In this document: in pieces, positions 34,756-47,733 of the stretch
Position numbering within the stretch: position 1 is the stretch's first letter
Layout: each line of letters begins with the position of its first letter
NCBI GenBank assembly: GCA_027563935.2
Contig: CM050451.1
Span: 33,929,565 to 33,993,564, forward strand
From: Costus lasius
Lineage: Eukaryota; Streptophyta; Magnoliopsida; Zingiberales; Costaceae
DNA length: 64,000 nt
Direction: 5' to 3'
Notes under the pieces: generated by a model
Told to the model about the DNA's origin: nothing
The model's database searches: none
The model's input: the letters and a program-made list of their open reading frames with translations, nothing else
Position numbers and translations under genes: made by a program

Positions 34756-36427
34756 TGAAGGGAACCCCTTTCAAGAGGGGGGCGAAACCCTAGTTGGCGC
34801 AAACTCGATAGGCAGCGGATTCAAGAATCGAAAACATGCAATATATGATCAACCTTTAAAACATGAAAGAAGGAGATGCGATTCATACCAATGCCATTTA
34901 AAGATGGCGCCTTGGAAGATAGAAAGCAACGAAGATTTCCTCCTTAGGACGCGCACACAAGATGAGGATGCGCTTACTCCCTACGGAATATCTTGTGCTA
35001 GCAAGATTCCTAGGTGTCTTTGATCGAGTGAGAAGGGAAGAAGATCGCCTTTCCTTGCTTGATTCTCGAGTCTCCAAGACGTGAAAGAGTAGTCTCTTAC
35101 GAGAGAGAGCGACGAGAATTAGAGGTTGAGACAACAAGAGATGCGCTCCATGTAAACATGGGGGGCGTGGTTGCTAAAAATAGCCAACCTTTCTTACATG
35201 CGATCATGTGTTCATGCCCACATGAACCAATCGCATTTTCCTCATTACTTTGAACCAAGCGCTCACATCTAGAGCCGGTTCAATTCGGTCTGGTCTATAA
35301 ACCAAAAAACCCAAGCAATTAGTCTAGATCACATTAAAACCCTAAGGTGCTTGATCTGACCGTCGATCTCTTGATGCTTCTGATCTGACCGATCTAGCAT
35401 CCGTTCTCTCGATCGAAGCTTACCGATCTCAAGCCCTAATCAATCAAACATGATCAGACCAGATCTCACTTACAATCAGAGATTAAATCCCTTTAAACTG
35501 AACCCGAACAATTCAGTCCACACGATCTGACTTAAGTAAGCCATATCATCAAATTGTGCGACCCTGAGGGTTTCCTTTAAGCGTCGGTAACGATAACTCA
35601 CGTTATCACGACCAGTGAGAGGTATCTAGCAACACATCACTGTCTCCCGATATAAAGGAAAGAGTCTTCCAAGACTACACCCAAAAACAGCACAAGTGTG
35701 AATCAATTCACAAGGCATGCATATTTCCTTTGCCACTGGATGTTCTTATTGGACAAGCCTGTCAAGCTCGTAACTCCAATATGATGAGCATGATTAGATC
35801 AGATGAACACTGTCACCTGGGTATGGCCATACACTTTTCTCAATCATCTCATCCAGGGGGCCCCTTTAGAACATCACACTCCTTAAACAAGGAGACGGCA
35901 ATCCTTTGTCTATCACTAATGCTCTAACCTGACTCAAGCTCACCATCCAAGATAGTCTATAATCATTATGTTTCAAACGATATTGAACTATCTCAAAACA
36001 ATGACAATCATCATTTAGAAAACACAAGTGATCTCAAGTCAGAGGAAATGTGCCACTTGTCATAATCAAGGAATATTCACATTGTGACAAACAATTGAAC
36101 ATCCTAGTAGGGTCTGTCCAGTACATCCCATGTACCCATGAGTCTACATCTTATTCCATGCTCGAAGCATCCTATAAGATTAGAACACATATTAGTCTTA
36201 ACCATATCAAGGCTGTCTCATGTTCACCAAGATACATCGACTAAGGACTTAATAGCATGTCAGCCCAGCTGAACAGCTTTGAGACATTATTCAGAAGAAC
36301 ATATATTGCAGCAGACAATGTAGCTAACTGAATAACAACCATGCCTTTATAAACATAAGAGTTTATTACATGATACTGATACATTCCCACAGGCCTCAAA
36401 CATTAGCCTTAAGGGCATACCCCAACA
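34756..36427 (-). repeat. 3' LTR of C
   Basis: Matches 59353-61024. At least three base differences were seen (35317 region: tagtctag versus tagtttag; 35580 region: ttaagcgtcgg versus ttaattgtcgg). It belongs to the LTR2/LTR3/D subfamily. Confidence 0.95.
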
Positions 36428-36447
36428 ATCTCCCACTTGCACTTAAT

Positions 36448-38643
36448 CTAATGGTTGAGAAATCTCAAACCCATATTATTACAGTGCTTCTCATGCTTCT
36501 GCTGCGCCAGAGGCTTGGTAAGCGGGTCTGCCAGATTGTCATCTGTATGTACCTTGCAGATTTTGATCTCGCCACGATCAATGATCTCCCGGATCAAGTG
36601 AAAACGTCTCTGTATGTGCTTGGACTTCTGGTGCGACCGTGGTTCCTTTGCTTGTGCGATTGCTCCAGTGTTATCACAAAAGATAACCAAAGGATCTGCA
36701 CTCGAAGGAATGACACCAAGTTCTCTCACGAACTTACGAATCCACACTGCCTCCTTGGATGCTTCCGAGGCTGCAACATACTCGGCTTCTGTTGTAGAAT
36801 CAGCAAGAGTTGACTGTTTGAAACTTTTCCACACCACTGCACCTCCATTCAAGCTAAAAACATAGCCTGATTGCGATCGGAAATCATCCTGGTCAGACTG
36901 GAACGAAGCGTCAGTATATCCTTCAATACTGAGTTCTTCCTGACCACCATATATCAAGAACATATCTTTGGTCCTCCGCAGATATTTTAAGATGTTCTTG
37001 ACTGCAATCCAGTGCGCCACACCTGGATTACTTTGGAAACGACTGGTTACGCTTAACCCGTAAGCAACGTCTGGGCGAGTACACAACATCGCATACATAA
37101 TGGAACCAATAGCCGAAGCATAAGGCGTATTGTCCATTTCATCTTTCTCAGTCTGTGTTTGTGGACACTGACTCTTCGAAAGATTCAGACCATGTCTGAC
37201 TGGAAGATATCCTCGTTTAGAATTCTCTAAATGAAATCTCTCCAGGACCTTTTCGATGTAAGTACTCTGGCACAGCCCGAGAAGCCTCTTAGATCTATCC
37301 CTGTAGATCTTCACACCTAACACATAGGCTGCTTCTCCTAGATCTTTCATCTGGAAACATTTCCTTAGCCATGCTTTAACAGCATGCATTTCAGGAATAT
37401 CATTTCCAATGATCAAGATGTCATCGACGTAGAGGACTAGGAAAGTAATCACGCTCCCACTAAACCTCTTATATACACACGGGTCATCTTCGTTCTTGAT
37501 GAAACCAAATTCAGTGACTGATTCATCAAAACGAATATTCCAGCTTCTTGATGCTTGTTTAAGTCCATAAATAGACTTCTTTAACTTGCATATCTTATGA
37601 CGATCTGCTGGATTAGTGAAACCTTCTGGTTGTGTCATATACACATCCTCATCCAGATTTCCATTAAGGAAAGCTGTTTTCACATCCATCTGCCAAATCT
37701 CATAATCATAATATGTAGCTATCGCGAAAAGAATCCGAATAGACTTAAACATGGCTACAGGTGAGAAAGTTTCATCATAATCTATCCCGCAGATTTGTTT
37801 GAAACCTTTCGCAACTAGCCTGCCTTTATAGGTAACCACGTTACCATCCATGTCAATCTTCTTCTTGAAGATCCATTTACAGCCTATAGGGATAACTCCC
37901 GGAGGCGGATCAACCAAATCCCATACTTGGTTATCTGACATGGAGTCCATCTCGGCGCGCATAGCTTCAAGCCATCTCGCTGACTCCGGTCCACTGACCG
38001 CATCCGCATAAGTGAGGGGTTCATCATTGTTAATGATGTAGACTCCGTCATAGCGCTCAGGCTGTCGACGGATCCTACCCGATCTTCGCGGTTCCCGTGA
38101 TATCTGAGCCTCAGGTTGTTCAATAACCTGTTCTACCGGCTCAGGCTCATCCAACTCTGCTTGAGCACTTTGTCCTTCCTCTGGATTCTCATCCAGTTTT
38201 ATTTCTCTCCCACTGGCCTCTTGCAGAAGAAACTCCTTCTCAAGAAATATGGCCGTCCGAGCAACAAAAACCTTGTTCTCCTTGGGATCGAAGAAATAAT
38301 AACCCTTAGTTTCCTTAGGGTAACCGACAAAGATACATTTGTCAGATCTGCTCTCTAGTTTCCCAGAGGCGAGCTTTTTTACATAAGCTTCGCAACCCCA
38401 GATCCTGATAAATGTCAAGCTTGGCTGTTTCCCATACCATAACTCATATGGCGTCTTGGAAACTGCCTTGGATGGCACTCGGTTTAGTACCTTTGCAGCT
38501 GTTTCCAGTGCAAAACCCCAAAAGGAGTAGGGTAGAGTAGCCTGACTCATCATAGAACGAACCATATCAAGTAGCGTTCTATTTCTCCTCTCGGACACAC
38601 CATTCCATTGCGGTGTTCCTGGTGGAGTGAGCTGTGAGATAAT
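36448..38643 (-). pseudogene. C Gag-Pol, 3' part (integrase end, RT, RNase H), cut by D
   Basis: The frame is open from D's insertion point to the natural stop at 36448. It begins inside the integrase core just before SQLTPPGTPQWNG, keeps the catalytic Glu (VSERRNR), the hinge to RT with a Gln codon where B1 and B2 have a stop, YVDD, and RNase H. Together with 47739-49424 it adds up to 1294 codons, the family length, with no other break. C was therefore an intact Gag-Pol gene until D inserted. Confidence 0.93.
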
Positions 38644-40326
38644 TGAAGAAACCCCTTTCTAGAGGGGGGGGCGCAAACCCTAATAACATGCACTTTAAAA
38701 CTTTTGCATGAGCGGAAGTAGGGTTAAGGATCGCATGTATGATTGAATGATCAACTTAAAACTATGATTGAATGAAAGCGATTCATACCATAGCCATGAA
38801 GAAGACGTTGCCTTGGAAGCAAAGAGTCAATTGCTTCTTCTCCAAAGGGAATCGCACACAAGAGGATGATGGCAAACTCTTTGTCGCTCCTTGTGCTAGC
38901 AAGGCTCCAAAGAATCCTTGATCGAATTGTGAGGGATGCAGATCTTGATCTTTCTTTGGCCGAATCCTCCTCTAAACTCCAAGCGTCGTCACACACCACA
39001 AGAGTCGAGAGAGGAAGTGATGGATAGGCGAGAATAGCATGCTCTATTCGAACGTGAGAGAGTTCTCTCTTTGGAGATCGTGGTTACTAAAAATAGCCAC
39101 CACTCTCGCTTCAATGTTCACGTTAAGTGAACAAGTCGCCAAGTCATGAACCAAGCGCTCATTCCATGAGCCGGTTCACATTGGTTCGGTTTAAGAACCA
39201 ATCAAGCCAATGATCTAGTTTAGATCTTAAATAAACCCTAAGGTTCCCGATCTAACCGTCGATCTCCTCGATGCCCCTGATCTGACCGATCTGGCATCTA
39301 TTCTCTCGATCGAAGCTTACCGATCTCAAGCCCTAATCAATCAAACATGATCAGACCAGATCTCACTCACAATCAGAGATTAAATCCCTTTAAAACTGAA
39401 CCTGAACAATTCAGTCCACACGATCTGACTTAAGTAAGCCATATCATCAAATTGTGCGACCCTGAGGGTTTCCTTTAAATGTCGGTAACGATAATTCTCA
39501 TTATCACGATCAGTGAGGGGTATCTAGCAACACATCACTGTCTCCCGATATAAAGGAAAGAGTCTTCCAAGACTACACCCAAACCACAGCACAAGTGTGA
39601 ATCATTTCACAAAGCATACATATTTCCTTTGCCACTGGATGTTCTTATTGGACAAGCCTGTCAAGCTCGTAACTCCAATATGATGAGCATGATTAGATCA
39701 GATGAACATAGTCACCTGGGTATGGCCATACACTTTTCTCAATCATCTCATCCAGGGGGCCCCTTTAGAACATCACACTCCTTAAACAAGGAGACGGCAA
39801 TCCTATGTCTATCACTAGTGCCCTAACCTGATTCAAGCTCACCATCCAAGATAGTCTATAATCATTATGTTTCAAATGATATTGAACTACCTCAAAACAA
39901 TGGCAATCATCATTTAGAAAACACAAGTGATCTCAAGTCAGAGGAAATGTGCCACTTGTCTTAATCAAGGAACATTCACATTGTGACAAACAATTGAACA
40001 TCCTAGTAGGGTCTGTCCAGTACATCCAATGTACCCATGAGTCTACATCTTATTCCATGCTCGAAGCATCCTATAAGATTAGAACACATATTAGTCTTAT
40101 CCATATCAAGGCTGTCTCATGTTCACCAAGATATATCGACTAAGGACATAATAGCATGTCAGCTCAGCTGAACAGCTTTGAGACATTATTCAGAAGAACA
40201 TATATTGCAGCAGACAATGTAAACAACTGAATAATAACCATGCCTTTATAAACATAACAGTTTATTACATGATACAGATACATTCCCACAGGCCTCAAAC
40301 ATTAGCCTTAAGGGCATACCCCAACA
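38644..40326 (-). repeat. 3' LTR of D
   Basis: Begins tgaagaaacccc on the + strand and ends ccccaaca. Carries the base-changed hairpin at 39490-39505 (GATAAT-tctc-ATTATC). Confidence 0.96.
39490..39505 (-). other. D variant of the LTR hairpin with compensatory change
   Basis: The closing C-G pair of the family hairpin is T-A here, with both arms changed so the 6-bp stem is kept. The second copy is at 46897-46912. Confidence 0.7.
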
Positions 40327-40346
40327 ATCTCCCTCTTGCACTTAAT

Positions 40347-43300
40347 CTAATGGTTGAGAAATCTCAAACCCATATTATTACAGTGCTTCTCATGCTTCTG
40401 CTGCGCCAGAGGCTTGGTAAGCGGGTCAGCCAGATTGTCATCTGTATGAACCTTGCATACTTTGATCTCGCCACGATCTATGATCTCCCTGATCAAATGA
40501 AACCGTCTCTATATGTGCTTGGACTTCTGGTGCGACCGTGGTTCCTTTGCTTGTGCGATTGCTCCAGTGTTATCACAAAAGATAACCAAAGGATCTGCAC
40601 TCGAAGGAACAACACCAAGTTCTCTCACGAACTTACGAATCCACACTGCCTCCTTGGATGCTTCCGAGGCTGCAACATACTCGGCTTCTGTTGTGGAATC
40701 AGCAACAGTTGACTGTTTGAAACTTTTCCACACCACTGCTCCTCCATTCAAGCTAAAAACATAGCCTGATTGCGATCGAAAATCATCCTGGTCCGACTGG
40801 AACGAAGCGTCAGTATATCCTTCAATACTGAGTTCTTCCTGACCACCATATATCAAGAACATATCTTTGGTTCTCCGCAGATATTTTAAGATGTTCTTGA
40901 CTGCAATCCAGTGCGCCATACCTGGATTACTCTGGTAACGACTGGTCACGCTTAACCCGTAAGCGACGTCTGGGCGAGTACACAACATCGCATACATAAT
41001 GGAACCAATAGCCGAAGCATAAGGCGTATTGTCCATTTCATCTTTCTCAGTCTGTGTTTGTGGACACTGACTCTTCGAAAGATTCAGACCATGTCTGACT
41101 GGAAGATATCCTCGTTTAGAATTCTCTAAATGAAATCTCTCCAGGACCTTATCGATGTAAGTACTCTGGCACAGCCCGAGAAGCCTCTTAGATCTATCCC
41201 TGTAGATCTTCACACCTAATACATAGGCTGCTTCTCCTAAATCTTTCATCTGGAAACATTTCCTCAGCCATGCTTTAACAGCATGCATTTCAGGAATGTC
41301 ATTTCCAATGATCAAGATGTCATCGACGTAGAGGACTAGAAAAGTAATTACGCTCCCACTAAACCTCTTATATACACACGGGTCATCCTCGTTCTTGATG
41401 AAACCAAATTCGGTGACTGATTCATCAAAACGAATATTCCAGCTTCTAGATGCTTGCTTAAGTCCATAAATAGACTTCTTTAACTTGCATATCTTATGAC
41501 GATCTGCTGGATTAGTGAAACCCTCTGGTTGTGTCATGTACACATCCTCATCCAGATTTCCATTAAGGAAAGCTGTTTTCACATCCATCTGCCAGATCTC
41601 ATAATCATAGTATGCAGCTATCGCGAAAAGAATCCGAATAGACTTAAACATGGCTACAGGTGAGAAAGTTTCATCATAATCTATCCCGTAGATTTGTTTG
41701 AAACCTTTCGCAACTAGCCTGCCTTTATAGGTAACTACGTTACCATCCATGTCAATCTTCTTCTTGAAGATCCATTTACAGCCTATAGGGATAACTCCCG
41801 GAGGCGGATCAACCAAATCCCAGACTTGGTTATCTGACATGGAGTCCATCTCGGCGCGCATAGCTTCAAGCCATCTCGCTGACTCCGGTCCACTGACCGC
41901 ATCCGCATAAGTGAGGGGTTCATCATGATCAATGATGTAGACTCCGTCATAGCGCTCAGGCTGTCGACGGATCCTACCCGATCTTCGCGGTTCCCGTGAT
42001 ATCTGAGCCTCAGGTTGTTCAATAACCTGTTCTACCGGCTCAGGCTCATCCAACTGTGCTTGGTCACTTTGTCCTTCTTCTGGATTCTCATCCAGCTTTA
42101 TTTCTCTCCCACTGGCCTCTTGCAGAAGAAACTCCTTCTCAAGAAATATGGCCGTCCGAGCAACAAAAACCTTGTTCTCCTTGGGATCGTAGAAATAATA
42201 ACCCTTAGTTTCCTTAGGGTAACCGACAAAGATACATTTGTCAGATCTGCTCTCTAGTTTCCCAGAGGCGAGCTTTTTGACATAAGCCTCGCAGCCCCAG
42301 ATCCTGATAAATGTCAAGCTCGGCTGTTTCCCATACCATAACTCATATGGAGTCTTAGAAACTGCCTTGGATGGCACTCGGTTTAGTACCTTTGCAGCTG
42401 TTTCCAGCGCAAAACCCCAAAAGGAGTATGGAAGAGTAGCCTGACTCATCATAGAACGAACCATATCAAGTAACGTTCTATTTCTCCTCTTGGACACACC
42501 ATTCCATTGCGGTGTTCCTGGTGGAGTGAGCTGTGAGATAATCCCACACTCCTTTAGATAGTCAGTAAATGCATGACTTAGGTATTCACCACCTCGATCT
42601 GAGCGAAGTGCCTTGATATTTTGGCCTAGCTGATTCTGTACTTCATTCTTGAACTCTTTAAACTTGTCAAAAGATTCACTCTTATGTCTCATCAGATAGA
42701 CATAGCCATACCTACTGAAATCATCAGTAAAGGTAATGAAGTACTGATAGCCACCTCTGGCATGTTTACTAAAAGGCCCACACACATCACTGTGTATAAG
42801 GTCAAGTAAACCTGAAGCCCTTTGACCTTTGTGAGGAAAAGGTGACTTCGTCATTTTACCCATTAAACAAGCTTTGCATGTATCAATCTCCTTGTAGGAG
42901 AATGATCCCAGCAGTCCATTATCATGCAACCGCTTAATGCGTTTCTCGTTAATATGGCCTAAACGACTATGCCATAACAAGGTGCTGTCATCAGCATACT
43001 TGGCTTTCTTAATATCAATTTGCTGTATCGAACATTCCATGTCCAACATGAATAACCCATTGCTAATTGAACCAGTTGCATAAACAATATTATCTAAAGA
43101 TAAAACACACTTTGAAATATTGCATTCAAAGGAAAATCCCTTCCTGACAAGAGCAGGAATGGAGATAATATTTTTAGTTATACTGGGAACAAAATAACAA
43201 TTGTCTAGTTCCAATACAATGCCAGATGGTAAAGAAATGAAGTAGTCTCCTACAGCAACAGCAGCAACCCGTGCTCCGTTTCCAACGCGTAGGTCCACCT

Positions 43301-44228
43301 CATGCTGTCCCACCTGCCTTCTTCTCTTGAGTTCCTGTACATTTGAACAAATGTGAACTCCACATGCAGTGTCCAACACCCATGATATAGAAGAAGAAAA
43401 CATGACCTCAGTCACGAATATACCTGAGCCAGAAGCAAAGCTTCCCCTCTTATCTCCTTGGAGCGCTTTACAGTCCTTTTTCCAGTGACCCAGCTGGCCA
43501 CAGTGGAAACACCTGTATTCCTTGGACCGCTTCACCTTTTGCTTCAGAGCCTTGCTGTAGCTCTTGACAGTGGCCTTGCCCTTCTTCCCCTTCTTCTTGT
43601 TCCTGGAAGGAACCATTAAGACAGAGGTCGAAGGCTTACCCTTCAGAGTCTCCTCAGTGGTCAAGAGCATATTCAGCAGCTCTGCCGGAGTACAATCGAT
43701 TTTGTTCATATTAAAATTAATAATGAACGCGTCGAATGAAGGCGGGAGAGACTGCAGAATAATGTCCACAGCAAGCTCCTGGTTGATGGTATGCCCCAGT
43801 TTCTCTAGAGCCTCCTTGTGCCCAATCATCTTGAGCACGTGAGCTCCCACTGGGCTCCCTTCAGCCAGTTTGCTCTGAAAGAAGAGCTTCGTCAAATTGT
43901 AGCGCTCAGTCCTTGCCTGTGCAGCATACAGCATCTTGAGGTTCGCTATAATCTCTATAGCTGACATGTCCTCATGCTGACGCTGCAGCGGTGGCGTCAT
44001 AGACACTAGCATCAGGCAAGCGACATCAATGCTATCATTGACGTGCTTTTCATAGGCTTCCCGAACCGCCCTTGCGGCGTTCGGAGCGGGCTGCGGCGGT
44101 ATCGCCGTCTCGAGGACATACAGTTTCCTCTCTGCCTTAAGAACGATCTTAAGGTGTCCAAACCAGTCAGAGAAGTTCGGCCCAGCAAACTTCTCCCTTT
44201 CCAGTAGGGATCGCACATTGAAGTTCAT
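40347..44228 (-). pseudogene. Copia Gag-Pol of D: nonsense codon and integrase catalytic change
   Basis: The ATG at 44228 opens a frame of the family length (1294 codons to the stop at 40347). TAG at 40509-40511 (codon 1240) replaces Gln within RNase H, in the SKHI motif, removing the last 53 residues. The integrase motif reads NGVSKRRNR instead of NGVSERRNR, so the third acidic residue of the D,D35E triad is Lys. The CCHC knuckle, protease DTACG, first two catalytic Asp and YVDD are present. A Lys at this position should abolish strand transfer, by the known chemistry of the family. The intact LTRs mean D arrived either with help from another copy or before these changes. Confidence 0.93.
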
Positions 44229-46036
44229 GGTGTTCGTTGCTGCAGGTATCTACAACAATGCAAGAACAGCAAGGTCAGTATCAATGTATAAGAATCAATC
44301 AGGACTTAAGAAAGATTCTTTTTCTCACTATTTTATCTGGCTGAAAAATCCAGCAAAACAGCCCGAAAGAGTAGAACTCTTTTAGTGAGATGGGATCCAG
44401 ATTTCATACTTGGTCTCCGCGTCCCGCTCAGGCGAGATAAGATGCACAGAGAGTACAAGCACTAATCTCTGGTAGGCTGTCCCAGCCAATCGCCAACCCG
44501 TGCGATTCCCCTTCATCCGGGCAATCCAGCAGACTGTGCCAACTGAGTTGGTACAACACAGTCTCTGACCCCACAGATGGCTGCCTCCATGTGCTACCAT
44601 ATGCGCCACATATGTAGCCTACACGGTCAAGCTGACCCGACCTACTCCCTGGACCACCATGTGCTATGCTGAGCAACGAGAAGGGATAAATCCCTACTCT
44701 GTAACACACAGGTGTAGTCCCGCACCGTCTGAAGATAGATGGACGTGCCCACTGAGTGGGTACAACACGGCTCCAACGATAATCAGAACAGTGAGGTTTC
44801 GCGTCAGAAGGCTTACGAGCTTGATATTTGATCGTTGGATTTTAACGGTCTTTTATCTTCTTCACTATCATGCAATTCCTATGGTGATAGCAGAAGATAA
44901 TTTAATCATGCAATTCTAATATTAAGCAATAAAAGAAAGCATGAATCTTATGTGGTAAAAGCCCATAGCCCTAGAAGACCTTAACCTAACTTAAGTCTTC
45001 ATTTGCTCTTCATGGGTCTTTAGCTGCTCATCTGGCCCAAACCAGGGCCCAAGCGCCATCTGCAGCACAGGTGCGCCCACCAGGAATTTGCGCCTGGTCC
45101 CAGAGTCGAACCCTGGACCTCCCACCTGGTCAAGCCTCTGCTGCAAGCGCCTCTGCCAAGTGTGCTCAGTGCTCTTGTCTAATTAAATTACAAATTTAAC
45201 TATCTAGACAAGAGTGACACGCAGGTCACTAACATTTTATAAATTAAAACAATGTGATGCGCAGATCACAATAATTAATTTACAATTTTTAATACAGGCA
45301 CGCAGGCCCCAGCACAGCACACAATTAATATGGGCAGCCCACATAAGACTAAATAAACAAACATATGCATCAATCAATAACCATGTGATCCATAAAAATT
45401 AAAATTTTCGAAAACCCCATAGGATCAATTTTAATTTTTCCTTATTTCCCCTACAACCTTACAACGGTCCATTACTAGGGATCCACTCATCCACCCTAGT
45501 CAGATCCACTGCCCTTGCATGCACCAAGTCCTAACTGACTTGAGTCGACCATAGGGTCAACAATGCATGCGCCAGGGCTGAACGACCACACAGAGTTCTG
45601 GCAAGCGGGCGTGACCCCGGGCCTAACTCAGGTACGTTCATTAGTCGTCACAATCAGACATCGCTATACACCTGTCTGCAGTCGACCTATAGCCACCATA
45701 GGCTTGCGCCAAGGTGCTATCTGATCGACCCATTCAGGTTGTCAGATGATCTGATCAGACATTCTGGATCTAACCTAGGGGGTGACTTCAACCCTAATAA
45801 CCCGTCTAAGGGTTTACAGTAGGCGGCTTAGATCTAAGGTGATACGCGCAACAGATATAAGTTTTTGATAAAAACTCTATTGCAAGCGCCAAGGCATCTT
45901 ACATGCGTAACACATAAACATACATCAAAGACCTTAAGCTAGCATGTAGTTTATCGCATGTTATTAGATCTATTCATAGGATGCGCAAACATGGATCACA
46001 AAGAAGCAATCAAACAAACATACATTATAACGCATG
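44229..46036 (-). other. Leader of D
   Basis: 1.8-kb untranslated leader homologous to B2's, with the T-arm-like motif at 45100-45116. No coding frame supported. Confidence 0.85.
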
Positions 46037-46048
46037 GCTCTGATACCA
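46037..46048 (-). other. Primer-binding site of D
   Basis: GCTCTGATACCA on the + strand (TGGTATCAGAGC on the coding strand), 2 bp from D's 5' LTR. Confidence 0.95.
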
Positions 46049-46050
46049 AT

Positions 46051-47733
46051 TGAAGAAACCCCTTTCTAGAGGGGGGGGCGCAAACCCTAATAACATGCAC
46101 TTTAAAACTTTTGCATGAGCGGAAGTAGGGTTAAGGATCGCATGTATGATTGAATGATCAACTTAAAACTATGATTGAATGAAAGCGATTCATACCATAG
46201 CCATGAAGAAGACGTTGCCTTGGAAGCAAAGAGTCAATTGCTTCTTCTCCAAAGGGAATCGCACACAAGAGGATGATGGCAAACTCTTTGTCGCTCCTTG
46301 TGCTAGCAAGGCTCCAAAGAATCCTTGATCGAATTGTGAGGGATGCAGATCTTGATCTTTCTTTGGCCGAATCCTCCTCTAAACTCCAAGCGTCGTCACA
46401 CACCACAAGAGTCGAGAGAGGAAGTGATGGATAGGCGAGAATAGCATGCTCTATTCGAACGTGAGAGAGTTCTCTCTTTGGAGATCGTGGTTACTAAAAA
46501 TAGCCACCACTCTCGCTTCAATGTTCACGTTAAGTGAACAAGTCGCCAAGTCATGAACCAAGCGCTCATTCCATGAGCCGGTTCACATTGGTTCGGTTTA
46601 AGAACCAATCAAGCCAATGATCTAGTTTAGATCTTAAATAAACCCTAAGGTTCCCGATCTAACCGTCGATCTCCTCGATGCCCCTGATCTGACCGATCTG
46701 GCATCTATTCTCTCGATCGAAGCTTACCGATCTCAAGCCCTAATCAATCAAACATGATCAGACCAGATCTCACTCACAATCAGAGATTAAATCCCTTTAA
46801 AACTGAACCTGAACAATTCAGTCCACACGATCTGACTTAAGTAAGCCATATCATCAAATTGTGCGACCCTGAGGGTTTCCTTTAAATGTCGGTAACGATA
46901 ATTCTCATTATCACGATCAGTGAGGGGTATCTAGCAACACATCACTGTCTCCCGATATAAAGGAAAGAGTCTTCCAAGACTACACCCAAACCACAGCACA
47001 AGTGTGAATCATTTCACAAAGCATACATATTTCCTTTGCCACTGGATGTTCTTATTGGACAAGCCTGTCAAGCTCGTAACTCCAATATGATGAGCATGAT
47101 TAGATCAGATGAACATAGTCACCTGGGTATGGCCATACACTTTTCTCAATCATCTCATCCAGGGGGCCCCTTTAGAACATCACACTCCTTAAACAAGGAG
47201 ACGGCAATCCTATGTCTATCACTAGTGCCCTAACCTGATTCAAGCTCACCATCCAAGATAGTCTATAATCATTATGTTTCAAATGATATTGAACTACCTC
47301 AAAACAATGGCAATCATCATTTAGAAAACACAAGTGATCTCAAGTCAGAGGAAATGTGCCACTTGTCTTAATCAAGGAACATTCACATTGTGACAAACAA
47401 TTGAACATCCTAGTAGGGTCTGTCCAGTACATCCAATGTACCCATGAGTCTACATCTTATTCCATGCTCGAAGCATCCTATAAGATTAGAACACATATTA
47501 GTCTTATCCATATCAAGGCTGTCTCATGTTCACCAAGATATATCGACTAAGGACATAATAGCATGTCAGCTCAGCTGAACAGCTTTGAGACATTATTCAG
47601 AAGAACATATATTGCAGCAGACAATGTAAACAACTGAATAATAACCATGCCTTTATAAACATAACAGTTTATTACATGATACAGATACATTCCCACAGGC
47701 CTCAAACATTAGCCTTAAGGGCATACCCCAACA
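46051..47733 (-). repeat. 5' LTR of D
   Basis: Same length and, where compared, same sequence as 38644-40326. Confidence 0.96.

Larger units (their letters stand above)
38644..47733 (-). mobile_element. Element D: full-length copia element inserted in C's pol
   Basis: LTRs are both 1683 bp (38644-40326 and 46051-47733), flanked by ataat (38639-38643 and 47734-47738). Offset between LTRs is 7407, and I saw no difference in the stretches compared. PBS, leader, gag-pol and PPT are all present. Confidence 0.97.

Noticed and set aside
36614..36865. Frames such as 83-codon MCLDFWCDRG on the strand opposite pol (also 40513, 52611, 29108)
   Set aside because: Reverse-strand shadows of the RNase H region.
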